Of a stretch of DNA of 64,000 nucleotides, positions 1-9,287 are shown piece by piece. Origin of the DNA: Paracoccus sp. MA (GTDB taxonomy: Bacteria; Pseudomonadota; Alphaproteobacteria; Rhodobacterales; Rhodobacteraceae); NCBI RefSeq assembly GCF_020990385.1, contig NZ_CP087597.1, positions 1 through 64,000 of the forward strand. The letters are read 5' to 3'. Both the position numbers and the translations under genes were made by a program. How positions within the stretch are numbered: position 1 is the first letter of the stretch; each line of letters starts with the position of its first letter. Under the pieces are notes generated by a model that saw only the letters and a program-made list of their open reading frames with translations, was not told the DNA's origin and did no database searches.

Positions 1-1347
1 ATGGACAGACTTTGGGGGCAGGCGCGTGAAGAACTTCAGAAGATCGTCGGAGCGGACAGTTTCTCCACCTGGATCGAGCCCCTGCGCCTGACCGGCGTCG
101 CGGACGGCACCGCCACCATCGCCTGCCCGACCCGCTTCCTGTCCGACTGGGTCTCGCGCCATTACAGCGACGATATCCTCAAGGTGCTGGACCGCATGGG
201 CGGCCCCGTGCAGCGCCTGAGCTTCGAGACCCGCAGCCAGACCGCCCGCCAGGCCGCCGCGCCCGCCGTCAAGCGCCCCGCCGCCCCGCGCCCCTCGGGC
301 GAAGAGGACCTGGCCGCGCCGCTGGACAGCCGTTTCACCTTCGAGAATTTCGTGGTCGGCAAGCCCAACGAGCTGGCCCATGCCGCCGCCCGCCGGGTGG
401 CCGAGGGCGGGCCGGTGACCTTCAACCCGCTGTTTCTCTATGGCGGCGTCGGCCTGGGCAAGACCCACCTGATGCATGCCATCGCCCGCGAGATCCAGAT
501 GCGCCAGCCCGAGGCGCGGGTGCTCTATCTCTCGGCCGAACAGTTCATGTATCGCTTCGTCCAGGCGCTGCGCGACCGCACGGTGATGGATTTCAAGGAA
601 CTGTTCCGCACCGTCTCGGTGCTGATGGTCGATGACGTGCAGTTCATCGCCGGCAAGGAATCCACGCAGGAGGAATTCTTCCACACCTTCAACACGCTGG
701 TCGATCAGGGCAAGCAGATCGTCATCTCGGCCGACCGCGCGCCGGGCGAGATCAAGGACATGGAGGAGCGCATCAAGTCCCGCCTGCAATGCGGGCTGGT
801 GGTGGACCTGCACCCGACCGATTACGAGCTGCGCCTGGGCATCCTGCAAAGCAAGACCGACAGCTTCCGCGTGCAATATCCCGGGCTGCTGATCGCGCCG
901 GGCGTGCTGGAATTCCTGGCGCATCGCATCACCTCGAATGTCCGGGTGCTGGAAGGCGCGTTGCAGCGGCTCTTCGCCTTCGCCAGCCTGATGGGCCGCG
1001 AGATCACGCTGGACATGACCCAGGAATGCCTGGCCGACATCCTGCGCGCCAACGACCGCAAGGTTTCCATCGAGGAGATCCAGCGCAAGGTGGCCGAGCA
1101 TTACAACATCCGCCTGGCCGACATGATCGGGCCCAAGCGCGTGCGCACCGTCGCCCGGCCGCGGCAGATCGCCATGTATCTGTCCAAGCAGATGACCTCG
1201 CGCAGCCTGCCCGAGATCGGGCGGCGTTTCGGCGGCCGCGACCACACCACCATCATGCATGGGGTGAAGAAGATCGAGGAGCTGCGCAGCGCCGACCGCG
1301 GCCTGGCGGAAGACATCGACCTGCTGCGCCGCCTTCTGGAAGCCTGA
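1..1347 (+). CDS. dnaA: Chromosomal replication initiator protein DnaA
   Basis: This is the AAA+ initiator that binds DnaA boxes at oriC and opens the DNA. The 448-residue length is usual for the family. Domain I is residues 1-75 and is followed by a short Ala/Pro-rich linker (about 80-105). Walker A, GGVGLGKT, is at 148-155 and Walker B, LMVDDVQF, at 208-215. The C-terminal helix-turn-helix carries the DnaA signature GGRDHTTIMHG at about 411-421. The window opens on its ATG, so promoter and origin lie outside. dnaN follows after 89 bases, the usual dnaA-dnaN-recF order. I saw no consensus DnaA box between dnaA and dnaN. Confidence 0.99.
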   Translation: MDRLWGQAREELQKIVGADSFSTWIEPLRLTGVADGTATIACPTRFLSDWVSRHYSDDILKVLDRMGGPVQRLSFETRSQTARQAAAPAVKRPAAPRPSGEEDLAAPLDSRFTFENFVVGKPNELAHAAARRVAEGGPVTFNPLFLYGGVGLGKTHLMHAIAREIQMRQPEARVLYLSAEQFMYRFVQALRDRTVMDFKELFRTVSVLMVDDVQFIAGKESTQEEFFHTFNTLVDQGKQIVISADRAPGEIKDMEERIKSRLQCGLVVDLHPTDYELRLGILQSKTDSFRVQYPGLLIAPGVLEFLAHRITSNVRVLEGALQRLFAFASLMGREITLDMTQECLADILRANDRKVSIEEIQRKVAEHYNIRLADMIGPKRVRTVARPRQIAMYLSKQMTSRSLPEIGRRFGGRDHTTIMHGVKKIEELRSADRGLAEDIDLLRRLLEA

Positions 1348-1436
1348 ACGCATGCGCTTGACCTTGCGCGGGAATGTGCCAAATTGGCGCCCCGCGCCAG
1401 ACCGGCATGAGACCAGAAGGACATGAGGGTGGACCT

Positions 1437-2555
1437 ATGAAATTTTCGATTGAACGCGCCGATCTGGTCAAGGCCGTTTCCCAGGCCCAGTCCGTCGTCG
1501 AACGCCGCAACACCATTCCGATCCTGGCCAATGTGCTGATCGAGGCCACGCCCGAAGGCGTCAGCTTCCGCGCCACCGACCTGGATACCGAGATCGTGGA
1601 CCGCGCGCATGCGCAGGTCGAGCGGCCCGGCGCCACCACCGTCTCGGCCGGGATGCTCAACGACATCGCCCGCAAGCTGCCGGACGGCGCGCTGGTGCAG
1701 CTCAGCCTCGACGCTGCCTCGCAGCGGCTGTCGGTGCAGGCCGGGCGTTCGAATTTCAGCCTGGCGACACTGCCGCGCGAGGATTTTCCGGTCATGTCCT
1801 CGTCGGAATATTCGGCGAATTTCTCGGCCCCCGCCGCGGTGCTGCGCCGGCTGTTCGACAAGTCGAAATTCGCCATCTCGAACGAGGAGACCCGCTATTA
1901 CCTGAACGGCGTCTACATGCATGTCGCGCAGGGCGAGGACGGCCCGACCCTGCGCTGCGTCGCCACCGATGGCCACCGGCTGGCGCGGATCGACGCGCCG
2001 CTGCCCTCGGGCGCCGAAGAGATGCCGGGCGTGATCGTGCCGCGCAAGACCGTGGCCGAGCTGCGCAAGCTGCTGGACGACGACGAGGCCGAGATCGCGG
2101 TTTCGGTCAGCGAGACCAAGGTGCGCTTCGCCACGCCCACCATCACCCTGACCTCGAAGGTGATCGACGGCACCTTCCCGGATTACAGCCGCGTGATCCC
2201 CTCGGCCAATGCCCGCAAGCTGGAAGTCGATGCCGGCGATTTCGCCAAGGCCGTCGACCGGGTGGCCACCGTCAGCAGCGAGCGTTCGCGGGCCGTCAAG
2301 CTGTCGCTGGACGAGGACCGGCTGGTCCTGTCGGTGAACGCCCCCGATGCCGGCGCGGCCGACGAGGAGCTGCCGGTGGCCTATGCCGACGATCCGCTGG
2401 AGATCGGCTTCAACGCCAAATACCTGCACGAGATCGCCAGCCAGATCGAGCGCGAGAATGCGGTGTTCCTGTTCAACGGCTCGGGCGACGCGGCGCTGAT
2501 CCGCGAAGGCGGCGACACCAGCGCGGTTTATGTCGTCATGCCGATGCGCGTGTGA
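1437..2555 (+). CDS. dnaN: DNA polymerase III beta subunit (sliding clamp)
   Basis: This is the ring-shaped processivity clamp of the replicative polymerase. The 372-residue product begins MKFSIERADLVKAV, which matches the family N-terminus. An upstream in-frame extension to 1374 has no family similarity, so the ATG at 1437 was chosen; it is preceded by the purine-rich GAGGGTGGA. The C-terminus ends YVVMPMRV, the typical clamp ending. The stop overlaps the GTG start of recF by four bases (GTGA), which suggests translational coupling. Confidence 0.98.
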   Translation: MKFSIERADLVKAVSQAQSVVERRNTIPILANVLIEATPEGVSFRATDLDTEIVDRAHAQVERPGATTVSAGMLNDIARKLPDGALVQLSLDAASQRLSVQAGRSNFSLATLPREDFPVMSSSEYSANFSAPAAVLRRLFDKSKFAISNEETRYYLNGVYMHVAQGEDGPTLRCVATDGHRLARIDAPLPSGAEEMPGVIVPRKTVAELRKLLDDDEAEIAVSVSETKVRFATPTITLTSKVIDGTFPDYSRVIPSANARKLEVDAGDFAKAVDRVATVSSERSRAVKLSLDEDRLVLSVNAPDAGAADEELPVAYADDPLEIGFNAKYLHEIASQIERENAVFLFNGSGDAALIREGGDTSAVYVVMPMRV

Positions 2556-3631
2556 CGCTGACCCGGCTGCACCTGACCCAGTTCCGCAGCTGGGCCAGGC
2601 TGGAGATCGAGGCCGATCGCCGCCCCGTCGCCATCCACGGTCCGAACGGGGCGGGCAAGACCAATATCCTGGAAGCCATCTCGATGCTGTCGCCCGGCCG
2701 CGGCATGCGCGGCGCCGCGCCCGGCGACCAGGCCCGCAAGGGGCCGGATGTCGGCTGGCAGATCCGCGCCCGGATCGGCGAGCATGAGGTCCTGACCCGC
2801 GCCCTACCCGGCGAGCGGCGCGAGGTGGTGATCGACGACAGGCCCGCGACGCAGATCGCGCTTGGCGGGCTGATGCGGCTGATCTGGCTGACCCCGGCCA
2901 TGGACCGGCTGTGGACCGACGCGCCGGAACAGCGGCGGCGCTTTCTCGACCGCGTGACGCTGAGCTTCACCCCCGGCCATGCCGAAGATGCGCTGGCCTA
3001 TGACAAGGCCATGCGCGAGCGCAACCGGCTGCTCAAGGACGAGATCCGCGACCCCGGCTGGTATCGCGCGCTGGAGGCGCAGATGGCCGAGACCGGGGCG
3101 GCGGTGACGCGCAACCGGCTGGACGCCATCGCCCGGATCATGGCGGCGCAGGACGGGGCCGGGACCGCCTTTCCCTCGGCCAGCCTGACCCTGCTGCCGG
3201 GCGAGGGGTTCGCCTGCGATCCCGATCCCGACAGCATCGCCGCCCGGCTGGCCGAGGGCCGCAGCCGCGACATGGCCGCCGGCCGCACCCTGACCGGCCC
3301 GCATCGCGCCGACCTGGGCGCGCATTGGGGGCCGCAGGCCATGCCCGCGGCGCTGTCCTCGACCGGCGAGCAGAAGGCGCTGCTTCTGTCGCTGGTCCTC
3401 GCCAATGCCCGGGCGCTGGGGGGCGAAACTCCGGTGCTGCTGCTTGACGAGGTGGCGGCGCATCTGGACGCCGAGCGCCGCGCCGCGCTTTACGACGAGA
3501 TCTGCGCGCTTGGCGCCCAGAGCTGGCTGACCGGCACCGGGCCGGAACTGTTCGAGGCGCTGCACGGCCGGGCGCAATTCCTGGCGATCGAGCGGCAAGG
3601 TGAGACTTCGACCCTCGCAATGGGTATCTGA
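2552..3631 (+). CDS. recF: DNA replication and repair protein RecF
   Basis: RecF is an SMC/ABC-like ATPase that loads RecA at gaps together with RecO and RecR. The start is GTG and overlaps the dnaN stop. In 359 residues it has Walker A GPNGAGKT at about 30-37, the STGEQKA signature motif, and Walker B VLLLDEVAAHLD at about 295-306. The length is normal. recO lies 1.9 kb downstream on the same strand, separated by the oppositely oriented adenine deaminase. Only 53 bases separate the recF stop from the convergent stop of that gene. Confidence 0.97.
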   Translation: MTLTRLHLTQFRSWARLEIEADRRPVAIHGPNGAGKTNILEAISMLSPGRGMRGAAPGDQARKGPDVGWQIRARIGEHEVLTRALPGERREVVIDDRPATQIALGGLMRLIWLTPAMDRLWTDAPEQRRRFLDRVTLSFTPGHAEDALAYDKAMRERNRLLKDEIRDPGWYRALEAQMAETGAAVTRNRLDAIARIMAAQDGAGTAFPSASLTLLPGEGFACDPDPDSIAARLAEGRSRDMAAGRTLTGPHRADLGAHWGPQAMPAALSSTGEQKALLLSLVLANARALGGETPVLLLDEVAAHLDAERRAALYDEICALGAQSWLTGTGPELFEALHGRAQFLAIERQGETSTLAMGI

Positions 3632-3684
3632 GGAGCAAAGAAGCCGGTTTCACGTCGATTTGAGTATTTGGGAAACGGTGAAGC

Positions 3685-5466
3685 TCAGGGGTCGAGCATC
3701 AAGTCCACCAGTTCGAACCGGCTCACGTCGACGATGCCGAGATCCGAGATCCGCAGTTCCGGGATCACCACCAGCGCCAGCAGCGAATGCTGCATATAGG
3801 CGTTGTTGAGCGTGCAGCCGCAATCCTGCATCGCCTTGACGATGGCCTGCGCGGCCTCGGCCACCTCCTCGGCCGGGCGGTCGGACATCAGCCCGGCGAT
3901 GGGCAGCGGCACGGTCGCCAGTTCCTCGCCGTCGCGGAACACGGTGACGCCGCCGCCGATCCCGCCCAGGTGGTTCGCGGCCGCCGCCATGCTGTCGCGA
4001 TCCGTGCCGACGACGATCATGTGGTGGCTGTCATGCGCCACGGTCGAGGCGACCGCCATCCGGCCCCGGTAGCCGAAGCCCGAGACGAAGCCGTTCACCA
4101 CGCCGCCCGTCGCCCGGTGCCGTTCGACCAGGGCGATGTGGCAGGTGTCGCCCTGCCCCTCGATCACGCCGTCGCGGATCGGCAGCTCGGCGGTCAGCGC
4201 ACGGGTCGGCGCCTGGTTTTCGACCACGCCGATGACACGGACGCGGGTGCTGGCGCCCGTGGCGCGGACCTCGAAATCCGGGGCGGCGAGGCGCTTGCCC
4301 AGATGCACCGAGTTGCGCGCCGCCTCGGGCCAGGCGATGCGCGGGCAATCGACCAGCAGCCTGCCGGCTTCCGCCACCAGCCGGCCTTGGGCGATCACCG
4401 CCTCGATGGGCAGGGTCCGCAGCTCCGAGGTCAGGATCACATCCGCCCGCCGGCCCGGGGTGATGCTGCCCAGCTCGCGTTCCAGCCCGAAATGCTGCGC
4501 CGCATTGATGGTCGCCATCTGGATCGCCACCAGCGGATCGCAGCCGCAGTCGATGGCGTGGCGCACCACCCGGTTCATGTGGCCCTCATGGACCAGCGTG
4601 CCGGAATGGCTGTCATCGGTGCAGAGGATGAAGAAGCGCGGATCGAGCCCCTTTTCGGTGATCGCGGTGATCTGGCTTGCCACGTCATACCAGGCCGAGC
4701 CGAGGCGCATCATGCAGCCCATGCCCTGCCGCACGCGGGCGATGCCCTGCGCCTCGGTCGTGGTCTCGTGATCGTCGTTGGCACCGCCGGCGACATAGGC
4801 GTGGAAGGGCCGGCCGAGGTCGGGGCTGGCGTAATGCCCGCCCACCGTCTTGCCGGCGGCGCGGGTCGCCGCGATCTCGGCCAGCATCTGCGGGTCGCCC
4901 GCGGCCACGCCGGGAAAGTTCATCATCTCGCCCAGGCCGACGATGCCGTCCCAGCCCATGGCCTGCGCCACCTCGCCCTCGGTGATCGGCTGGCCGGTGG
5001 TTTCCAGCCCCGGCGCCGAGGGCGCGCAGCTGGGCATCTGCGTGAACATGCTGATCGGCTGGAGCAGCGATTCGTCGCGCATCAGCCGCACGCCCTCCAG
5101 CCCCAGCACATTGGCGATCTCGTGCGGGTCGTGGAAGATCGTCGTGGTGCCGTGCGGGATCACCGCCGCCGCGAAGCCGGCAGGCGTCAGCATCCCCGAT
5201 TCGACATGCATATGCGCGTCGATCAGGCCCGGGACCATGAAGCGGCCCGCGGCCTCGATCACCTGCGTATCGGGGCCGATCGAGGATCCGGCATCGGGGC
5301 CGACATAGGCCACCCGGCCATCGGCCACCGCCAGGTCGATCCCCGGGATCACCTCGCGCGCATGGACATTGACCCATTGCCCGCCCCGGATCACCAGATC
5401 GGCCGGGGCACGCCCCGCCGCCACCTCGACCAGCCGGGCCTGTGATTGGGTCCACGGTTTCAACAT
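3685..5466 (-). CDS. ade: Adenine deaminase
   Basis: This metal-dependent amidohydrolase converts adenine to hypoxanthine and ammonia in purine salvage. The 593-residue product has the HMH metal motif at 85-87 (GLIDAHMHVESG), HDPHEIANVLG, TDDSHSG, and the C-terminal adenine-deaminase domain with VAHDSHHMIVVGTD. The start MLKPWTQSQ was chosen because GGAGG lies seven bases upstream. A longer in-frame reading to MNKEAG (5484) would bury that ribosome site. The gene sits alone between recF and recO and converges on recF. Confidence 0.95.
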   Translation of the reverse strand: MLKPWTQSQARLVEVAAGRAPADLVIRGGQWVNVHAREVIPGIDLAVADGRVAYVGPDAGSSIGPDTQVIEAAGRFMVPGLIDAHMHVESGMLTPAGFAAAVIPHGTTTIFHDPHEIANVLGLEGVRLMRDESLLQPISMFTQMPSCAPSAPGLETTGQPITEGEVAQAMGWDGIVGLGEMMNFPGVAAGDPQMLAEIAATRAAGKTVGGHYASPDLGRPFHAYVAGGANDDHETTTEAQGIARVRQGMGCMMRLGSAWYDVASQITAITEKGLDPRFFILCTDDSHSGTLVHEGHMNRVVRHAIDCGCDPLVAIQMATINAAQHFGLERELGSITPGRRADVILTSELRTLPIEAVIAQGRLVAEAGRLLVDCPRIAWPEAARNSVHLGKRLAAPDFEVRATGASTRVRVIGVVENQAPTRALTAELPIRDGVIEGQGDTCHIALVERHRATGGVVNGFVSGFGYRGRMAVASTVAHDSHHMIVVGTDRDSMAAAANHLGGIGGGVTVFRDGEELATVPLPIAGLMSDRPAEEVAEAAQAIVKAMQDCGCTLNNAYMQHSLLALVVIPELRISDLGIVDVSRFELVDLMLDP

Positions 5467-5529
5467 GCCTGCCTCCTTGTTCATCGCCCCCAGATTGCGG
5501 CAGGGTGGCGCGGAAGGAAAGGCGGCGCG

Positions 5530-6258
5530 ATGGAATGGAGCGGCGAGGCCAGCGTGATGGCGCAGCAAAGGCACGGCGAAAGCGCCGTGATCCTGACCGT
5601 GCTGACGCGCGACGCGGGGCTGATCCGCGGCCTCGTTCCCGGCGGCGCCAGCACCAAGCGCGCCGCCATGCTGCAACCGGGCAACCGGATCAGCCTGCGC
5701 TGGCGGGCGCGGCTGGAGGAGCAGCTGGGCACCTTCGCCGTCGAACCGGCGCGGGCGCGGCCGGGGCTGCTGGGGGGCGCCGATGCGCTGGCCGGGGTGA
5801 ACGCGGTCACGGCGCTGCTGACCTATGCCCTGCCCGAGCGCGACCCGCATCCGCGCCTGGCCGACGCGACCGAGGCGCTGCTGGACCTGATGGATGCGGG
5901 CGGGAACTGGGCCGAGGCCTATCTGCGCTGGGAAATGCGGCTTCTGGACGAACTGGGCTTCGGCCTCGACCTGGCCAGCTGCGCGGTGACCGGCTCGCGC
6001 GAGGGGCTGGCCTATGTCAGCCCGCGCTCGGGCCGGGCGGTTTCGGCCCAGGCGGCGGGGGAATGGGCGCCGCGGCTGCTGCCCTTGCCGGCCATGCTGG
6101 GCGGGCGCGGCAATGGCGGCATCGAGGATGCGCTGGCCCTGACCGGGCATTTCCTGCGATCGCGGCTGGCCGAGGCGCATGCGGGCAAGCCGTTGCCGCC
6201 CGCCCGCGCCCGGCTGGTCGCCCGGCTTATCGCGTCGCCGCCCGCCAGCGGATGGTGA
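5530..6258 (+). CDS. recO: DNA repair protein RecO
   Basis: RecO anneals single strands and loads RecA on SSB-coated DNA in the RecFOR pathway. The 242-residue product starts MEWSGEASVMAQQRHGES, with an N-terminal OB-fold (about 1-80) followed by the all-helical domain containing LLTYALPERDPHP and LDELGFGLDL. The ATG at 5530 has AAGGAAAGG just upstream; the in-frame extension to 5446 runs back over the ade start and is not family-like. It is divergent from ade across about 60 bases, so both promoters must be packed there. Its 3' end overlaps the convergent lipoprotein gene by 32 bases. Confidence 0.95.
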   Translation: MEWSGEASVMAQQRHGESAVILTVLTRDAGLIRGLVPGGASTKRAAMLQPGNRISLRWRARLEEQLGTFAVEPARARPGLLGGADALAGVNAVTALLTYALPERDPHPRLADATEALLDLMDAGGNWAEAYLRWEMRLLDELGFGLDLASCAVTGSREGLAYVSPRSGRAVSAQAAGEWAPRLLPLPAMLGGRGNGGIEDALALTGHFLRSRLAEAHAGKPLPPARARLVARLIASPPASGW

Positions 6259-6607
6259 CGCCGGGGCCGGTCATCACCAGTTCGCCGCCCTCGCGCCTTG
6301 CCTCGCGCACCGCGCCGAGCGCCTGGAAGAAGGCGTGTTCGCCGCCCTCCTGCAGGCAGGCGCGGCGGGTGGTGGCCAGCGCGCCCAGGTCCAGCGCCGG
6401 CAATGCGGCGTTGTTGCGGCCGGTGAACAGGTTGCAGGGCCCCTGCCCCGAGACCGTGCCATCCTCGGCGATATGCAGGCTGGGCGTGCCCGAGACCTCA
6501 AGGCCCTCCACCGCGATCAGCGTGTATGCGCCGGGGATCGGCGCCACCTCGGAATCCGGCATGCAGCCAGCCAGCGTCAGGACCAGGGCCAGGATCGGCA
6601 TTCGCAT
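6227..6607 (-). CDS. META-domain (HslJ-like) lipoprotein, copy 1
   Basis: This is a predicted periplasmic lipoprotein of 126 residues. A short hydrophobic leader ends in the lipobox LAGC with Cys15. The rest is one META domain: an Ala-Tyr-Thr beta start, GPCNLFTGRNN, then ARRACLQEGGE, with two cysteines that could pair. HslJ-type META proteins are linked to heat or novobiocin resistance in E. coli, but no biochemical role is known for this one. GGAGGG lies ahead of the start. It follows copy 2 by 22 bases on the same strand, so the two are probably co-transcribed. Confidence 0.85.
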   Translation of the reverse strand: MRMPILALVLTLAGCMPDSEVAPIPGAYTLIAVEGLEVSGTPSLHIAEDGTVSGQGPCNLFTGRNNAALPALDLGALATTRRACLQEGGEHAFFQALGAVREARREGGELVMTGPGVTIRWRAATR

Positions 6608-6629
6608 CGCTTGCCCTCCTCGGGTCGGG

Positions 6630-7055
6630 TCATTCCTTGCGATAGCCCGGCTCGTAGGTCAGATAGGTCGGCCCCTTGATGGTCAGCACGCCGCCCTCGT
6701 AGGTGATGCCATTGGCCGCCGACAGCGCCTGGAAGTAGCGCGATTCCAGCCGTCCGGCCAGCCCGCTGCAGCCCATCTGGGACGTGGTCAGCGGCCCAAG
6801 CGCGAAGGCCGGCGGCTCGGCGTTCTGCTTGGCCGAGTAATGGTTGCAGGGCGCCTGACCCGAGATCGAGCCGTCCGCCTCGATGGTCATGCCGACATTG
6901 CGCTGCGGCACGGTATCGGAACCGATGCCGACCAGCACATAGGGGCCGGTCGGGATATTGGCGCCGGGCGTGTCCGAGGCGGTCGAGGTCGGCTCGCAGG
7001 CGGCAAGGCCGAGCGTGGCGGCAATTGCCGCCGAAATCATCGGGATGCGGGTCAT
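6630..7055 (-). CDS. META-domain (HslJ-like) lipoprotein, copy 2
   Basis: This 141-residue lipoprotein has a lipobox LAAC (Cys20) and a single META domain with the motif APCNHYSAKQN followed by SQMGCSGLAGRLE. It has the same domain plan and cysteine pair as the gene immediately downstream, which suggests tandem duplication. The start MTRIPMISAA has GGAG upstream; much longer in-frame readings to 8075 overlap the nitroreductase and are not credible. It is probably the first gene of a two-gene unit. Function unknown. Confidence 0.85.
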   Translation of the reverse strand: MTRIPMISAAIAATLGLAACEPTSTASDTPGANIPTGPYVLVGIGSDTVPQRNVGMTIEADGSISGQAPCNHYSAKQNAEPPAFALGPLTTSQMGCSGLAGRLESRYFQALSAANGITYEGGVLTIKGPTYLTYEPGYRKE

Positions 7056-7298
7056 GGGCAGCTCCGTTCTGTTCTCTTGCCGCCATAATGCCCTAACGCC
7101 CCCCGCTGTCCAGCCGGGCCCGGTATTTCCTCCTGCCCCAGTAACCTGCATGCAATAGCTGCGCTCTGCCCCACGGTTTACCCCGGCGCAACGCCATGGC
7201 CGCCATGGACCCGCGGCCCCTTCCCGGCCGCCGGCTTGACGCCCCGCCCGGCATCGGACAGGTTGCGCCTGCCTCCGGGCGAATGCGCAAGGCAGGGG

Positions 7299-7973
7299 AT
7301 GCACAAGAGTTTCAGCGAATTGATGCGGCGCCGGCGCTCGGTCCGGGCCTATCGCGACGAGCCGGTCCCGCGCGCCACGGTCGAGGAGATCTGCCGCCTC
7401 GCCCGCACCGCACCCAGCGGGGCGAACCTGCAGCCCGGGCGCTTTCACATCCTGACCGGAACCGCGCTTGCCGATCTGGTGCGCGGCCTTCAGGCGGCCA
7501 TCGATGCCGGCCTGCCCGAGACGGCGGAATATTCCTATTTCCCCGACCCCATGCCCGCGACGCTGAAGGCGCGGCAGCGGGCGGCGGGCTATGCGCTTTA
7601 CCAGGCGCTGGGGATCGCCCGGCGCGATCTGGAGGGGCGCCGCCGGCAGTTCCGGCGCAACTATGCCTTTTTCGGCGCGCCGGTGGGCGTGGTGGTGACC
7701 ATCGACCGGGCCATGGGCAAGGGCTGCTTCATGGACCTGGGGATGAGCCTGATGGGCTTCCTGCTGGCCGCCGAGGCGCAGGGGCTGGGGGCGACCGGCA
7801 TCGGCGCGCTGGCCAATTACGGCCCCACCGTCCACCGCCTGCTGGACCTGCCCGGGGACGAGATGGTGGTCTGCGGCATCGCCTTGGGCTGGCCGGACCC
7901 GGACGCGCCCGAGAACCGCCTGCGCACCGGGCGCGAGGACCTGCCGGCCTATACCAGCTTCCGCGGCTTCTAG
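7299..7973 (+). CDS. Nitroreductase-family flavoprotein
   Basis: This is a 224-residue FMN-dependent NAD(P)H oxidoreductase of the nitroreductase family. The N-terminal SVRAYRDEPV and the substrate/FMN loop TAPSGANLQPG are the family hallmarks. LGATGIGALANY and the C-terminal GWPDPDAPENRLRTGR are also typical. The start MHKSFSELMRRR was chosen because GGCAGGGG precedes it and the upstream extension lacks family features. Substrate is not predictable from sequence. The gene stands alone, divergent from the META genes, with about 200 bases of noncoding DNA after it. Confidence 0.9.
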   Translation: MHKSFSELMRRRRSVRAYRDEPVPRATVEEICRLARTAPSGANLQPGRFHILTGTALADLVRGLQAAIDAGLPETAEYSYFPDPMPATLKARQRAAGYALYQALGIARRDLEGRRRQFRRNYAFFGAPVGVVVTIDRAMGKGCFMDLGMSLMGFLLAAEAQGLGATGIGALANYGPTVHRLLDLPGDEMVVCGIALGWPDPDAPENRLRTGREDLPAYTSFRGF

Positions 7974-8174
7974 CCCGGCGGCTTCGACGGCCCGGCGGGC
8001 GCGCTTTGGAGCAGACCGCCCATCGCCCGCAAGAACCCGCGCCGGGGGCGCGACATCCTCTGACCGGGCAGGCATGGCCTGCAGGGCGGCGTCGACCGGC
8101 GCCGGCCCGGTTTCTCGGCCATTGAGCCGCCGGGCGTTCCCCGAACCGCGGTCCCGGCCCGCCTTGGCTTCGGC

Positions 8175-9287
8175 CTAGTCCAGCCGCTCCAGCACCGCGG
8201 CGCTGCCCAGCCCGCCGGCGGCGGCGATGGCGGCAAGGCCGCGCTGGCCGGGGCGGTCCAGCTCGTGCACCAGCCGCACCAGATTGATCGCGCCCGAGGC
8301 GCCGATGGGATGGCCGCGCGCCAGCGCGCCGCCGCCGCGATTGATCGCGGCCTCGGGCAGGCCGGCCAGCCGGGCGCAGGCGATGGCCTGCACCGCGAAG
8401 GCCTCCATCAGCTCGACGGCCGAAAGGGCCTCGGGCTTCAGCCCGGCCGCATCCAGCGCCGCGCGGATCGCGGGGACCGGTGCCAGCCCGGGCAGCTCGG
8501 GATCGGCGCCCAGCGTCGCCCCCGCCAGAATGCGCATCCGCGGCGCCGCCAGCCGCCGCGCCACGGCCCCCGAGACCAGCAGGCAGAACCCCGCGCCATC
8601 GGCCGCCGCGGCGGTATTGGCGGCGGTGACGCTGCCCGCCAGCACCGGCGCGCGGGCGCAGGTGCGCAGGGTCATGCGCCGTGCGAAGGGGTCGGCGCCG
8701 ATGCCGGCCAGCGGGGTGATCTCGGCCCGCATCCGGTCCTGCGCGGCCAATGCGCGGGCATGGCTGGCGACGGTCCAGGCGTCCTGTTCCGCCCGCCCGA
8801 TGCCCAGCCGCCGCGCGATGGCCTCGGCCGCCTCGGCCATGTCCGGGTCGCGGTCCGGCCAGGGCGTGAAGGGCGGCTGGTCATAGGCCACGGGCGGGCC
8901 GCCGGCCGGATCGCTGTGCAGCCGCAGCGGCCGGCGCGAATAGCTTTCCGCGCCGCCGGCGAGGACGACCTGATGCCGGCCGGCGCGGATCAGCGCCTCG
9001 GCCAGCAGCACCGCATCCATGCCGCCGCAGCATTGCCGGTCGATGGAAAGCCCCGCCACCCGCTCGGGCAGCCCCGCCGCCAGCGCCGCGACGCGGGCCG
9101 GATTGCCGCCCGCCCCCAGAGCGTTGCCCAGCACCAGTTCGTCGACATCGCCAGGCGCCAGTCCGGCATCGCGCAGCAGGTCGCGGATCACCGGGGCGGC
9201 AAGCTGGTGGACCTCCAGCGCCCGTAACGCGCCGCCGCGCGGCACCACCGGGCTGCGCCGGGCCGCGACGATGAAGGCCTCGCTCAT
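8175..9287 (-). CDS. Thiolase-like protein with altered active site (YhfS-like)
   Basis: Thiolases cleave or form 3-ketoacyl-CoA. This 370-residue protein has the nucleophilic cysteine context SIDRQCCGGM (Cys86) and the histidine motif GHPIGASGA (His326). The usual NEAF is MEAF (Met294), and the usual C-terminal CIGGG reads AAAGG, replacing the second catalytic cysteine with Ala (about 355). Normal thiolase or acetyl-CoA acetyltransferase chemistry is therefore doubtful. It is the last gene of the bioMNY operon, and its ATG overlaps the acyl-CoA synthetase stop (ATGA). The set resembles Bacillus subtilis yhfS-yhfT-yhfU, where yhfU is a bioY. The substrate is unknown. Confidence 0.8.
   Translation of the reverse strand: MSEAFIVAARRSPVVPRGGALRALEVHQLAAPVIRDLLRDAGLAPGDVDELVLGNALGAGGNPARVAALAAGLPERVAGLSIDRQCCGGMDAVLLAEALIRAGRHQVVLAGGAESYSRRPLRLHSDPAGGPPVAYDQPPFTPWPDRDPDMAEAAEAIARRLGIGRAEQDAWTVASHARALAAQDRMRAEITPLAGIGADPFARRMTLRTCARAPVLAGSVTAANTAAAADGAGFCLLVSGAVARRLAAPRMRILAGATLGADPELPGLAPVPAIRAALDAAGLKPEALSAVELMEAFAVQAIACARLAGLPEAAINRGGGALARGHPIGASGAINLVRLVHELDRPGQRGLAAIAAAGGLGSAAVLERLD

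Noticed and set aside
3787..5445. 552-codon plus-strand frame opposite adenine deaminase
   Set aside because: It is a mirror of ade with His/Ala/Arg-rich, featureless translation.
5467..5484. Adenine deaminase start at MNKEAG
   Set aside because: The GGAGG ribosome site lies between this ATG and the downstream ATG at 5466, which fits the family N-terminus.
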